From assembly GCA_016786765.1 (NCBI GenBank), contig JAEUUZ010000017.1, forward strand, positions 40,077-104,076: a DNA stretch of 64,000 nt, written 5' to 3'. Positions within the stretch are counted from its first letter, which is position 1. Every line of letters begins with the position of its first letter. Origin of the DNA: Chitinophagales bacterium (GTDB taxonomy: Bacteria > Bacteroidota > Bacteroidia > Chitinophagales > LD1). Below the pieces are notes generated by a model, which saw only the letters and a program-made list of their open reading frames with translations, did no database searches and had not been told where the DNA came from. The position numbers were made by a program, and so were the translations under genes. Of the stretch, positions 32,780-41,289 are shown piece after piece.

Positions 32780-35431
32780 TTGAACAAGTATTCATTGTAT
32801 ATAAAGCATCTCTCGTTAACCCTACTCGCAGCATTTTTTGTTCAGTTGGCATTTGCGCAAACCGCACCGGTAATGGATTATGCCAAAGCCAAAGAATATG
32901 AGTTGGCCGGTGTAAAAGTAGAAGGAACAAAGTTTTTGGACGATCGTGTGCTTATCACACTTTCCGGCTTAACCATTGGGGAAAAAATAAAGGTACCGGG
33001 CGAAGATGTTGCTAAGGCCATCAAACAATTATGGAAGCAGAAATTATTCACCAACGTAGCCATTGAAACCGATCGCATCGAAGGCGAAAAAATTTATCTG
33101 AATATCATTTTGGAAGAACGGCCGCGTTTATCGCGCTACAACATCAAAGGGGTTAAAAACTCAGACTTAGATGAGTTGAAAAAGAAATTGGATGTTCGGG
33201 CCGGAAGTATCTTCACTGATAATATCAAGATGACTTCCGTACATCAAATCAAACAATATTTTATTGACAAAGGCTATTTGAACACACAAGTTGAAGTACG
33301 CGAATTGCGCGATACAGTATTGAAAAATGCGGTGCATGTTCAATATTTCGTGGATAAAGGCGAAATAGTAAAGATCAAAGAAATTACTTTTGAAGGGGCT
33401 ACTGCTTTTACGAATGTACAATTGCGCAGTAAAATGAAGGATACCAAAGAGAAAGTAAAATTTGATTTACCCGGTATCTTCCGATTTAAAAAGAACTTCC
33501 AAACCGAACCAAACCATCCGCGGTGGTATCAAGTTATAGGTAACTTTTCGCCAATTCGTTCCTATGAATATTTAAGTCGATTTATTAATCCCAATATCTT
33601 CAAAGCTTCTCGTTTCAAACGAAAAGAATATGAAGACGACAAAAAGAAAGTGCTTGATTATTACTTAAGCAAAGGATACCGAGATGCAAGAATAGTATCG
33701 GATTCCGTATACAAACTCGACCAGAAAAATTTAGCTATACGTTTGCGTGTTGAAGAAGGCCGACAATACTATTTCCGAAACATTGAGTGGAAAGGAAATA
33801 CGAAATACTCTGATTCGTTATTGTCGCGAATTTTAGGCGTAAAGCGCGGTGACATATACAGTACTAGAGCTTTAGAAGAAAAGTTGTATCAGAATCCAAA
33901 CGGAGGCGATGTAAGTTCATTGTATATGGATGATGGCTATTTATTTTTCAATGTAACTCCAACCGAAATTAAAGTAGATGGTGATTCTATTGATGTTGCC
34001 ATGGTGATTAATGAAGGACAACAAGCAACCATCCGCGATGTGCGTATTATGGGTAATACCAAAACAAACGAGCAGGTTATTCGAAGGGAGTTGTACACCT
34101 TGCCGGGTAGTAAATTCAGCCGTGCCGATTTGATTCGTTCTCAACGTCAGATTGTAAATTTAGGGTATTTCGATCCTCAGCAATTAGATGTAATTCCGGT
34201 GCCTAATCCGGAAAATGGTACTGTGGATATTGAATATCGTGTAACCGAAAAACCTTCCGATCAATTGGAGTTATCTGCCGGTTATGGAGGACAAGCACAA
34301 GGCTTTGTTGGTACATTAGGGGTTACCTTCTCTAACTTCTCGCTACGCAATATGTTCGATAAAAAAGCATGGTCGCCTTTGCCTTCAGGAGATGGACAGC
34401 GCTTGAGTTTACGCTTCCAATCCAGCGGAAAAAGAAGTCAGTTTTACACCGTATCGTTTACAGAACCTTGGCTAGGCGGGAAGAAACCAACTTCATTAAC
34501 TGTAGCGTTCAACCGTACACAAATCAACAACCTTGATTTTAGTGTAACCAACTATCCTATTATTGGTAAGTATGCTGCAACAGCCGTAACACTTGGTTTA
34601 GGTACAAGGTTAAAACGCCCTGATGATTTCTTCACTTTTGAAGCAGCATTGACTTATCAGAACTACTTAATTGATAATTATCCCGGATATTTCCCATTGT
34701 TCAGCAACGGACAAGCACATAACTTAAACTTGTCGTTAAACCTCAGCAGAAACTCAGTAGATGCACCATTGTATCCTAAACATGGAACCAATTTTTCTTT
34801 AACCGCTTCTGCCACCTTGCCATACTCGTTAATGTTTAACGACTTGAAAAATTTGAATTACGAAAGCGACTCGTTGCCTGCCAATCAACGCTATAAAATG
34901 ATAGAGTTCTGGAAAGTGAGAATGCATCTAGATTGGTATACCAGTATATGGAAAAACTTAGTGTTCAAAGCTTCAGTGAAAATGGGATTCCAGGGCTACT
35001 ACAATGCACGTATCGGAAACTCTCCATTTGAGCGTTTTGAATTGGGTGGTGATGGTATCAGTAATTTCCAAGTTCTTGGAAAGGATATAATTTCTTTACG
35101 GGGTTATCCTGTAATCACACAAAGTACAGGAGCTACTATTTTCAACAAATTCTCCATGGAGGTGCGTTACCCGATTTCGTTGAACCCATCAGCCACAATT
35201 TTTGTTCTAGGATTCATGGAGGCGGGAAATGCTTGGTATTCGTTTAAAGAGTACAAGCCATATCAATTGAATCGTTCTGCGGGTATTGGTGTACGTGTGT
35301 TTTTACCAATGTTTGGTTTGTTGGGTGTTGATTACGGATTCCCATTAGATAAATTGTTCGACACAAATGGAACTCGATTGGATAATCCGAAAGGCGCACC
35401 GCGAATAATTTTAGGGCAAGAGCCGGAGTAG
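32780..35431 (+). CDS. bamA: Outer-membrane protein assembly factor BamA
   Basis: The protein has 883 residues. The start is TTG (32780), since the only ATG nearby lies after the signal peptide; an ATT just before is a less likely alternative. The signal peptide is residues 1-26 (...FVQLAFAQ). Five POTRA domains occupy about 35-480, with repeated patterns such as VKGVKNSDLDELKKKL and IRDVRIMGNTKTNEQVIRREL. The C-terminal 16-stranded Omp85 barrel follows, ending in a conserved strand pattern near FNKFSMEVRYPISL. BamA inserts beta-barrel proteins into the outer membrane. Two Skp-type chaperone genes follow, a typical linkage. Confidence 0.95.
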   Translation: MNKYSLYIKHLSLTLLAAFFVQLAFAQTAPVMDYAKAKEYELAGVKVEGTKFLDDRVLITLSGLTIGEKIKVPGEDVAKAIKQLWKQKLFTNVAIETDRIEGEKIYLNIILEERPRLSRYNIKGVKNSDLDELKKKLDVRAGSIFTDNIKMTSVHQIKQYFIDKGYLNTQVEVRELRDTVLKNAVHVQYFVDKGEIVKIKEITFEGATAFTNVQLRSKMKDTKEKVKFDLPGIFRFKKNFQTEPNHPRWYQVIGNFSPIRSYEYLSRFINPNIFKASRFKRKEYEDDKKKVLDYYLSKGYRDARIVSDSVYKLDQKNLAIRLRVEEGRQYYFRNIEWKGNTKYSDSLLSRILGVKRGDIYSTRALEEKLYQNPNGGDVSSLYMDDGYLFFNVTPTEIKVDGDSIDVAMVINEGQQATIRDVRIMGNTKTNEQVIRRELYTLPGSKFSRADLIRSQRQIVNLGYFDPQQLDVIPVPNPENGTVDIEYRVTEKPSDQLELSAGYGGQAQGFVGTLGVTFSNFSLRNMFDKKAWSPLPSGDGQRLSLRFQSSGKRSQFYTVSFTEPWLGGKKPTSLTVAFNRTQINNLDFSVTNYPIIGKYAATAVTLGLGTRLKRPDDFFTFEAALTYQNYLIDNYPGYFPLFSNGQAHNLNLSLNLSRNSVDAPLYPKHGTNFSLTASATLPYSLMFNDLKNLNYESDSLPANQRYKMIEFWKVRMHLDWYTSIWKNLVFKASVKMGFQGYYNARIGNSPFERFELGGDGISNFQVLGKDIISLRGYPVITQSTGATIFNKFSMEVRYPISLNPSATIFVLGFMEAGNAWYSFKEYKPYQLNRSAGIGVRVFLPMFGLLGVDYGFPLDKLFDTNGTRLDNPKGAPRIILGQEPE

Positions 35432-35527
35432 TGCGAGTATGTTGATCTGTTAAGAAATCGAAAAAGCAATGACATCGATTTTACTTTGGCAAGGAATATG
35501 ACTCTTAACATTATAAAATAGTAAAAA

Positions 35528-36061
35528 ATGAAAAAGCTTGTTTTGTTATCTGCGATAGTTGGCGGAATGTTCGCTACTATGAGCGCTCAGAAATTTTGTT
35601 TTGTGGATATGGAGTATATGCTTAATAAGATACCTGCATATGCTGATGCCCAAAAGCAATTAGATCTTATTTCATCGGGCTACCAAAAGGAAATTGATAC
35701 GAAGAGAAAATCAGTGGAAGATTTGTACAAAAACTATCAAGCCGAGCAGGTGTTGATGACTGAACAAATCAAGCAACAAAAAATCAAAGAGATTGAAAAT
35801 GCCGAGAAAGAAGTAAAAGAGTTACAAAGACAACGATTTGGACCAAGTGGCGATTTGTTTAAAAAGCGACAAGAGTTGATTAAGCCGGTACAAGATAAAG
35901 TGTATGATGAAGTTCAAAAATATGCACAAGCCAAAGCATTGGATTTTATTTTCGATAAGTCGAGTGGTCCATCGATGCTTTTTGCCAGCGAAAAATTCAA
36001 TAAAAGCGATGAGATTTTGGCCAATATGGGCATCAACAAAACATCAGGAGGCGCAAAGTAA
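35528..36061 (+). CDS. OmpH/Skp-family periplasmic chaperone (copy 1)
   Basis: The protein has 177 residues: a signal peptide (1-20, ...TMSAQ) and a beta-strand start KFCFVDMEYMLNKIPAYADAQKQL, then a long helical hairpin (about 45-125) rich in Lys/Gln/Glu, then the returning strand LDFIFDKSSGPSMLFA. This is the Skp fold, trimeric with tentacle-like helices that hold unfolded outer-membrane proteins. It lies 96 bases after bamA. The second copy at 36117 shows the same layout but differs along most of its length, so the pair is an old duplication. Confidence 0.9.
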   Translation: MKKLVLLSAIVGGMFATMSAQKFCFVDMEYMLNKIPAYADAQKQLDLISSGYQKEIDTKRKSVEDLYKNYQAEQVLMTEQIKQQKIKEIENAEKEVKELQRQRFGPSGDLFKKRQELIKPVQDKVYDEVQKYAQAKALDFIFDKSSGPSMLFASEKFNKSDEILANMGINKTSGGAK

Positions 36062-36116
36062 TTGGCAATTACCCGAATAATTATATTTTCACATTTACAA
36101 ATAAATACAATCAACA

Positions 36117-36662
36117 ATGAAAAAATTAGCGTTAGGCATTTTATTACTTGCAGGAACAAGCACTTTTGCGCAACAGAAAATAGGGCATTTGAATTCAAGT
36201 GAAATCTTGCAGGCTTTGCCGGAATATAAACAGATGAGCGATGCTGTTGAGAAGAAGAAAGGAGAGTACGCTAAAGTGATGGAAACTATGTATAGCGAAT
36301 ACGAAAAAAAGGCAAAAGATATCCAAGATAATGGCGATAAAATGACGCAACTTATTTTAGATAGTAAAGTGCAGGAAGTAAAGGATTTAGAGAAACGCAT
36401 TGGCGATTTCGAACAAAAGGCACAAAGTGATTTGCAATCTTATGCTCAAGAATTGATGAAGCCTTTGAACGATAAATATTTGAAAGGAGTAAAAGAAGTA
36501 GCTAAAGAAAATGGTTACGCCTATATTTTAGATATCGCTGCAGGAGGTGTAGTTTATTTCCCTGAAACAGGATCAGATGTTACTCCATTAGTTAAAGCTA
36601 AGATTGGTGCAACACTTCCGGTTCCATCAGCAAATACGCCTAAACCGGCAGGAACAAAATAA
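36117..36662 (+). CDS. OmpH/Skp-family periplasmic chaperone (copy 2)
   Basis: The protein has 181 residues. A signal peptide (1-18, ...STFAQ) precedes the mature strand KIGHLNSSEILQALPEYKQM, a helical hairpin (about 45-125, with MYSEYEKKAKDIQDN) and the closing AYILDIAAGGVVYF strand. It matches OmpH/Skp and pairs with the gene upstream, 55 bases away. A Pro/Thr/Ala tail (about 165-181) is extra. Both copies should serve BamA-dependent outer-membrane protein delivery. murI starts 11 bases downstream, so the pair is probably co-transcribed with it. Confidence 0.9.
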   Translation: MKKLALGILLLAGTSTFAQQKIGHLNSSEILQALPEYKQMSDAVEKKKGEYAKVMETMYSEYEKKAKDIQDNGDKMTQLILDSKVQEVKDLEKRIGDFEQKAQSDLQSYAQELMKPLNDKYLKGVKEVAKENGYAYILDIAAGGVVYFPETGSDVTPLVKAKIGATLPVPSANTPKPAGTK

Positions 36663-36673
36663 TAATTACGGTT

Positions 36674-37492
36674 TTGAAACTGAACAAAACACAACCTATA
36701 GGAGTCTTTGACTCGGGGATTGGCGGCCTAACGGTCGCCAATGCTGTTTCTAAGCTGTTGCCCAATGAACAAATTATTTATTTTGGCGATACAGCGCATT
36801 TGCCTTATGGCGATAAATCTTCGAGGGCAATCAAGCAATATTCGTATATGATTGCTGATTTTCTATTAGAGAAAAAATGCAAAGCCATTATTATTGCTTG
36901 CAACACCGCTTCGAGTATTGCCTATACCTTTTTGAAAGAATTGTATAAAGACGATTTATATATCGTGGATGCTATACAGCCAGTGATTAACGGTGTTTGC
37001 CAGGATGATAGTGTACGCAAGATTGGTATTATAGGAACCCAAGTAACTATACAATCGGAAGTGTATGAAAAGCGTTTTAAAGCGCAGAAGCCCGATTTAG
37101 AGGTGGTTTCTTTAGCTACCCCGTTGTTAGTGCCGATGATTGAAGCCGGCAATTTTAACGATGAAATGTCGGAGTCAATTTTGAAATCTTATTTATTACG
37201 TAAAGAGTTTGAAGATATTGATGCATTAGTATTGGGTTGTACCCATTATCCTTTAATTAAAAAGGATATTTTGAAGGTGTTAAATAGAGATGTGAAGGTG
37301 TTTGACAACACCGATTTTGTGGCCAGAGAAGTTGAGCTGGATTTAAGACGGCTTTATTTGTTGGCCGATAAAAAAAATCAAGCTGATGAGTTTTATGTGT
37401 CGGACTATACTGATACCTTCGAGAAAACAACAAAAATATTTTACGGAGAAAAAATCCATTTGGAGCTCTGTAACATTTGGAAAAATAGTTAG
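36674..37492 (+). CDS. murI: Glutamate racemase
   Basis: The protein has 272 residues. The start is TTG (36674); no ATG lies before the conserved IGVFDSGIGGLTV strand. It makes D-glutamate for peptidoglycan. The two catalytic Cys residues are C76 (IIIACNTAS) and C189 (VLGCTHYP), with D13 and S14 in the DSG motif, and IYFGDTAHLPYG follows at about 35-46. It is the last gene of the uppS-bamA-ompH-ompH-murI run. The thioredoxin-like gene follows 17 bases later. Confidence 0.95.
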   Translation: MKLNKTQPIGVFDSGIGGLTVANAVSKLLPNEQIIYFGDTAHLPYGDKSSRAIKQYSYMIADFLLEKKCKAIIIACNTASSIAYTFLKELYKDDLYIVDAIQPVINGVCQDDSVRKIGIIGTQVTIQSEVYEKRFKAQKPDLEVVSLATPLLVPMIEAGNFNDEMSESILKSYLLRKEFEDIDALVLGCTHYPLIKKDILKVLNRDVKVFDNTDFVAREVELDLRRLYLLADKKNQADEFYVSDYTDTFEKTTKIFYGEKIHLELCNIWKNS

Positions 37493-37509
37493 AAAGCAAA
37501 ATCAATAAC

Positions 37510-38694
37510 ATGAAAAGTTTATTCACTTTAGTGGCTACATTATGTGTAGGGCTTACTTTTGCCCAAGGCATTGAATTCAAGCATAATGCTTCTTACCAAG
37601 AAATATTGGCCCAAGCGAAAGCAGAGGGAAAATTGGTGTTTATGGATTGTTATACAAGTTGGTGTGGTCCATGTAAACGATTATCGTCTCAAACATTTCC
37701 AACACCGGAAGCCGGGGCTTATTTCAACCAACGTTTTGTGAATACTAAATTCGATATGGAGCAAGGGGAAGGTCCGGAATTGGCCGCAAAGTTTGGAGTG
37801 CGTGCTTATCCAACTTTACTATGGATCGATCCGCAAACGGAAACAGTGAAGCATAGGGCTATGGGATTTATGGATCCGGCAGGTTTGATTGAACAAGCAA
37901 AGCAAGCCGATGATGCAACTCCAAAACTATTGGCTCAATTTGCCGAAAAATATAAAAATGGTGATCGTTCGCTTCCGTTTTACAATGAATATTTAAGCAC
38001 TCTAAATCTTTCGGGCGCCAAGTTGGATACTATTTTGATTGCGTTTATTAATAAGATCAAAATCGAAAATGTTAAAGATGATAAGTACAACACTACCATC
38101 TATAATGCTTGTAACAGCTTGATTTCACCTGCTTTACCTTACCTAATGAAAAACAAGGCAGACTATAAAGCAAAGTTTGGTGAGCAAGTATTCAGTAAAA
38201 AGATTTTTGTTATTGCCGATAAAGCAATTAGTGATGCTGTAGTAAAGAAAGATAATGTGATGTTCAACGAAGCATTAAAGTTGTTGAAAGAAGAAGGCAG
38301 TAAAACAGCACAAGAAAAAATTGTTTTAGCCCAATTAGATTATTCGCTGCGCACACAAAACCTAGTGGAGTACGATAAGTTTGCAACACAATATGTGAAG
38401 AAATTAGGAGCGAACAACGACAAAGTATTGAATGATATTGCTTGGAACTATTACATCAATATTGCTGATTACAAACAGTTAGAAAAGGCAAAAAAATGGT
38501 CTTACAAGGCCGTTAACTTGAAAAATACCTGCGAAAACAATACTACTTACGCCTACTTAAATTACAAGTTAGGCAATTTAAAGGAAGCTGATTTAGCCTG
38601 CGATTACGCGCTTATCAAAGCAAAAGAAGAAGGGGGTAGCGATCTTTCGGCACGTGCGTTGAAAGACTTATTGAAAAAAGAGAATGTAAAATAA
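37510..38694 (+). CDS. Exported thioredoxin-fold protein with a helical C-terminal half
   Basis: The protein has 394 residues. A signal peptide (1-19, ...GLTFAQ) leads to a thioredoxin domain (about 22-145) with the redox motif C52-G-P-C55 in the YTSWCGPCKRL context and the cis-Pro in AYPTLLWID. Residues about 150-394 are helical and end in a TPR-like region (NTTYAYLNYKLGNLKEADLAC). Such proteins are periplasmic disulfide reductases or thiol-disulfide partners; the helical half may bind clients. It is 17 bases from murI and ends 2 bases before convergent fabH. Confidence 0.85.
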   Translation: MKSLFTLVATLCVGLTFAQGIEFKHNASYQEILAQAKAEGKLVFMDCYTSWCGPCKRLSSQTFPTPEAGAYFNQRFVNTKFDMEQGEGPELAAKFGVRAYPTLLWIDPQTETVKHRAMGFMDPAGLIEQAKQADDATPKLLAQFAEKYKNGDRSLPFYNEYLSTLNLSGAKLDTILIAFINKIKIENVKDDKYNTTIYNACNSLISPALPYLMKNKADYKAKFGEQVFSKKIFVIADKAISDAVVKKDNVMFNEALKLLKEEGSKTAQEKIVLAQLDYSLRTQNLVEYDKFATQYVKKLGANNDKVLNDIAWNYYINIADYKQLEKAKKWSYKAVNLKNTCENNTTYAYLNYKLGNLKEADLACDYALIKAKEEGGSDLSARALKDLLKKENVK

Positions 38695-38696
38695 GC

Positions 38697-39695
38697 TTAC
38701 CAGCGAATTAATGCACTTGCCCAAGTAAATCCACTTCCAAACGAAGCTAAACACACTAAGTCGCCTTCCTTGACGCGTCCTTCTTCCCATGCTTCAGTTA
38801 ATGCAATAGGGATTGATGCGGCTGTTGTATTCCCGTATTTATGGATATTCGAAACTACCTTTTCATCAGGGAAACCAAACTCTTTTTGAACCGCGTGCGT
38901 TATTCTAACGTTCGCTTGATGGGGTACGAACAAGTCAATATCCGACACCTTCAAATGATTATAGGCTAATGCTTCGCGAATTACTTCCGGAAAATATTTC
39001 AAGGCATTAACAAATACCAATTTCCCATTCATGTGGGGCAAGAACATGCCTTTCTCAAACATATCCGGAGATATTCTTTCTTTGAGCTTACTTCCAGGGT
39101 GTTCTAACATTAACTCTTCAGCATGTCCACCATCGGCATGCAAGTGTGTGGACAGTATATAAGAGTCTCCTCCTTCCTGCGCTTCCAATACTGCAGCTCC
39201 TGCACCATCTCCAAAAATAACCGACATGTTTCTTCCTCTGTCGCTCAATTCGAAAACGTTGCTTTGCACTTCAGAGCCAATCACTAAAACAGTTTTTACC
39301 GAACCGGTTTTGATATATTGATCGGCTAACGATAATGCATAAATAAAACCACTACATTGTTCTCTTACATCAAAACATGGAATTTTGCGTAATCCTAATT
39401 CGCGTTGAACTAAAACGCCAGAACCCGGAAAAAAGTAATCAGGGCTTAGAGTGGCCATCACTAACATATCTACATCTTCCGGCTTTTTACCGGCTCGATC
39501 TAGAGCTATTTTAGCTGCTGCTGCACCCATAGACGAAACCGTATCAACTCCTTCAACAAAAAATCTTCGTTCTTTTATACCTGTTCGTTCAATAATCCAC
39601 TCATTAGTAGTATCCATGATTTTTGACAAATCATCGTTCGTTACCACATTGTCAGGCACGTAAAAGCCTAAGCCTGTTATTCTGCTTCTTTTCAT
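38697..39695 (-). CDS. fabH: 3-oxoacyl-ACP synthase III
   Basis: The protein has 332 residues. It condenses acetyl- (or branched acyl-) CoA with malonyl-ACP to begin fatty-acid synthesis. The catalytic triad is visible as C114 (REQCSGFIYAL), H259 (VPHQANVRI) and N289 (KYGNTTAAS). The thiolase-fold halves and the GDGAGAAVL segment are normal. In Bacteroidota this enzyme often favours branched primers; the sequence does not settle that. It converges with the thioredoxin-like gene, 2 bases away, and lies 7 bases downstream of the YHS lipoprotein gene. Confidence 0.93.
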   Translation of the reverse strand: MKRSRITGLGFYVPDNVVTNDDLSKIMDTTNEWIIERTGIKERRFFVEGVDTVSSMGAAAAKIALDRAGKKPEDVDMLVMATLSPDYFFPGSGVLVQRELGLRKIPCFDVREQCSGFIYALSLADQYIKTGSVKTVLVIGSEVQSNVFELSDRGRNMSVIFGDGAGAAVLEAQEGGDSYILSTHLHADGGHAEELMLEHPGSKLKERISPDMFEKGMFLPHMNGKLVFVNALKYFPEVIREALAYNHLKVSDIDLFVPHQANVRITHAVQKEFGFPDEKVVSNIHKYGNTTAASIPIALTEAWEEGRVKEGDLVCLASFGSGFTWASALIRW

Positions 39696-39702
39696 ACCCG
39701 AT

Positions 39703-39981
39703 TTATTTCAAATATTTCGCCTTGTTTTGCAGAAACTCTTGTTTGCAACCCACATTGCAAAATCCATAAATTTTTCCGTCAACAGCCGTGGTATCTGCAA
39801 TGCCATCTTCCGATAATTCCATATCGCATACCAAGTCTTTTTTGGTGGTTAACTGAGAAAGCGAAACCGTTACCTTTTCCGAGGTTGGCACCGGGGCCGT
39901 GCTTGTTTTGCTTTCGTTAGGATTGCAAGCATTGAGTACTAATCCGGTAAGCAATGCAGCAACAATATGTTTATAGTTCAT
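39703..39981 (-). CDS. YHS-domain lipoprotein, probably metal-binding
   Basis: The protein has 92 residues. The signal sequence ends in a lipobox (VLNA-Cys19), so it is lipid-anchored outside the cytoplasm. A YHS-like domain occupies about residues 49-90, with LVCDM (Cys52) and YGFCNVGCKQEF (Cys75, Cys79), the Cys pattern of metal-binding YHS/TRASH domains. These often bind copper or heavy-metal ions alongside transporters; here no metal pump is nearby. It is 7 bases upstream of fabH on the minus strand, which is probably coincidental. Confidence 0.75.
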   Translation of the reverse strand: MNYKHIVAALLTGLVLNACNPNESKTSTAPVPTSEKVTVSLSQLTTKKDLVCDMELSEDGIADTTAVDGKIYGFCNVGCKQEFLQNKAKYLK

Positions 39982-40028
39982 AATTCAACCTTTATTCAAA
40001 CCTAAATTAAATCTTTTTTAAATGAAAT

Positions 40029-40052
40029 AAACATATCATCAAAGATATGTTT
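40029..40052 (-). terminator. Possible terminator of the HAD-hydrolase gene
   Basis: A 9-bp stem AAACATATC (40029-40037) with GATATGTTT (40044-40052) and a 6-base loop lies 21 bases after the HAD stop on the minus strand. The T-run is weak, so a regulatory hairpin is possible. Confidence 0.4.
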
Positions 40053-40072
40053 TAACATAATTGAACAATCGT

Positions 40073-40711
40073 CTAGAACGGTAACAATTCGTATAAATCG
40101 TTCGGCTGCAAAAGGTGAAATGTGTTTATTCCTAATGCAGCTGCAGGTGCTAGGTTTTCTGGTTTATCGTCTATGAAAAGTATTTCGTTCGGGTGAAGAT
40201 CAATCTCGTTTAAAACGATTTCGTACAACTCCTTTTCCGGTTTCCGAAAGCCAATTTCGTTTGAATAATAGGCCTTATCGAATAGAGTGCTGAATGCGCT
40301 AATTCCAAATAATGCATTAACGTTTGAATTCATTTCTGCTATGTGCAACTCGTTTATGTTGCTCAGCGCATATCGTTGAAACCCCTTTTCTTTGAGTGTA
40401 TGCAATAGTTTAATTTTTCGTTCCGGATAAGAAACTAACATGGTATTCCATGCGGCAATAATTTGCTCACGTGTAACATCATCACGTAAATATTGCTTTA
40501 ATGTGGTTACAAATTCATCAATAGTTACTTCCCCTTTTTCAAACTGATTGAAGATGTCTATCTGTTGATGATATGAAACAATGGACTTAAAGTCAATAGT
40601 GGCAAGAGCTTGAAAGTGACTGATAGTTTTCGGATAATCAATATCGATAAGCACATTGCCAATATCAAAAACAATGGCTCTTATGTTGGTTAGGTTATAC
40701 GGATTGGGCAT
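40073..40711 (-). CDS. HAD-superfamily hydrolase (YihX-like)
   Basis: The protein has 212 residues. Motif I is VFDIGNVLID (nucleophile Asp16), the variant DxGNV typical of YihX/acid-phosphatase-like HAD proteins; motif II is ALSNINELH, motif III has the GFRKPEKELY Lys, and motif IV is ILFIDDKPEN. It is likely a phosphatase of small sugar phosphates, but the substrate is unknown. The gene overlaps the start of the DUF4126 gene product by 17 bases at its 5' end (the upstream gene ends at 40695), so the two are translationally coupled. Confidence 0.85.
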   Translation of the reverse strand: MPNPYNLTNIRAIVFDIGNVLIDIDYPKTISHFQALATIDFKSIVSYHQQIDIFNQFEKGEVTIDEFVTTLKQYLRDDVTREQIIAAWNTMLVSYPERKIKLLHTLKEKGFQRYALSNINELHIAEMNSNVNALFGISAFSTLFDKAYYSNEIGFRKPEKELYEIVLNEIDLHPNEILFIDDKPENLAPAAALGINTFHLLQPNDLYELLPF

Positions 40712-41288
40712 TGGAATTGCGTTTTGTTAACTTATTTATCAAAAAATACAAGATTAAAATTACGGTAATGATTACGCCAATACCAACAATAACCGGCATT
40801 AGTATAGCCATTATTGAACCCACCAACGAGACGCCAATTTCACCTGTGTTTACTAATGCATTTCCTGTGCCCGCTGTAAACTTAGTAGATCCCAATCGAA
40901 GTAAAGATGTGCCTGCTTGCATCACACCGGCAGTTCCCCCGCCAATCATTAACCCTAGTATCCATTGCCATGTTGGGTCTAAATGGACCATGGTTGATGC
41001 GCTCACTAATGTTCCTGCCAATACGGCCACCGGAGTAGCTATGGTATCGAGTAAATTATCAACCACAGGGATATAATAAGCTAAAGCTTCCACTGCTGCT
41101 GCAACGCCAAAACAAATAATAGCAGTCCAACTTGTTAGCCAGGCAAAACTATCTGCCATTGGGATCCAATGCATTTTGCCGGCAACTGCAGCAATGAGCA
41201 ATGGAATAAACACACGAAATCCGCAACTCGCGCTTAAACCTATACCCAAGAGTAGGCCAATTATAATTTCCCAGTTTATACTTTCCAT
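40695..41288 (-). CDS. DUF4126 membrane protein
   Basis: The protein has 197 residues with five hydrophobic segments. The N-terminal GIGLSASCGFRVFIPLL segment, the LLDTIATPVAVLAGTLVSAS loop and the GGGTAGVMQAGTSLLR segment are typical of DUF4126 proteins, uncharacterised inner-membrane proteins. It overlaps the HAD hydrolase by 17 bases downstream and starts 1 base after the M1 peptidase ends, so the three read as one leftward transcript. Function unknown. Confidence 0.8.
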   Translation of the reverse strand: MESINWEIIIGLLLGIGLSASCGFRVFIPLLIAAVAGKMHWIPMADSFAWLTSWTAIICFGVAAAVEALAYYIPVVDNLLDTIATPVAVLAGTLVSASTMVHLDPTWQWILGLMIGGGTAGVMQAGTSLLRLGSTKFTAGTGNALVNTGEIGVSLVGSIMAILMPVIVGIGVIITVILILYFLINKLTKRNSNAQSV

Positions 41289-41289
41289 T

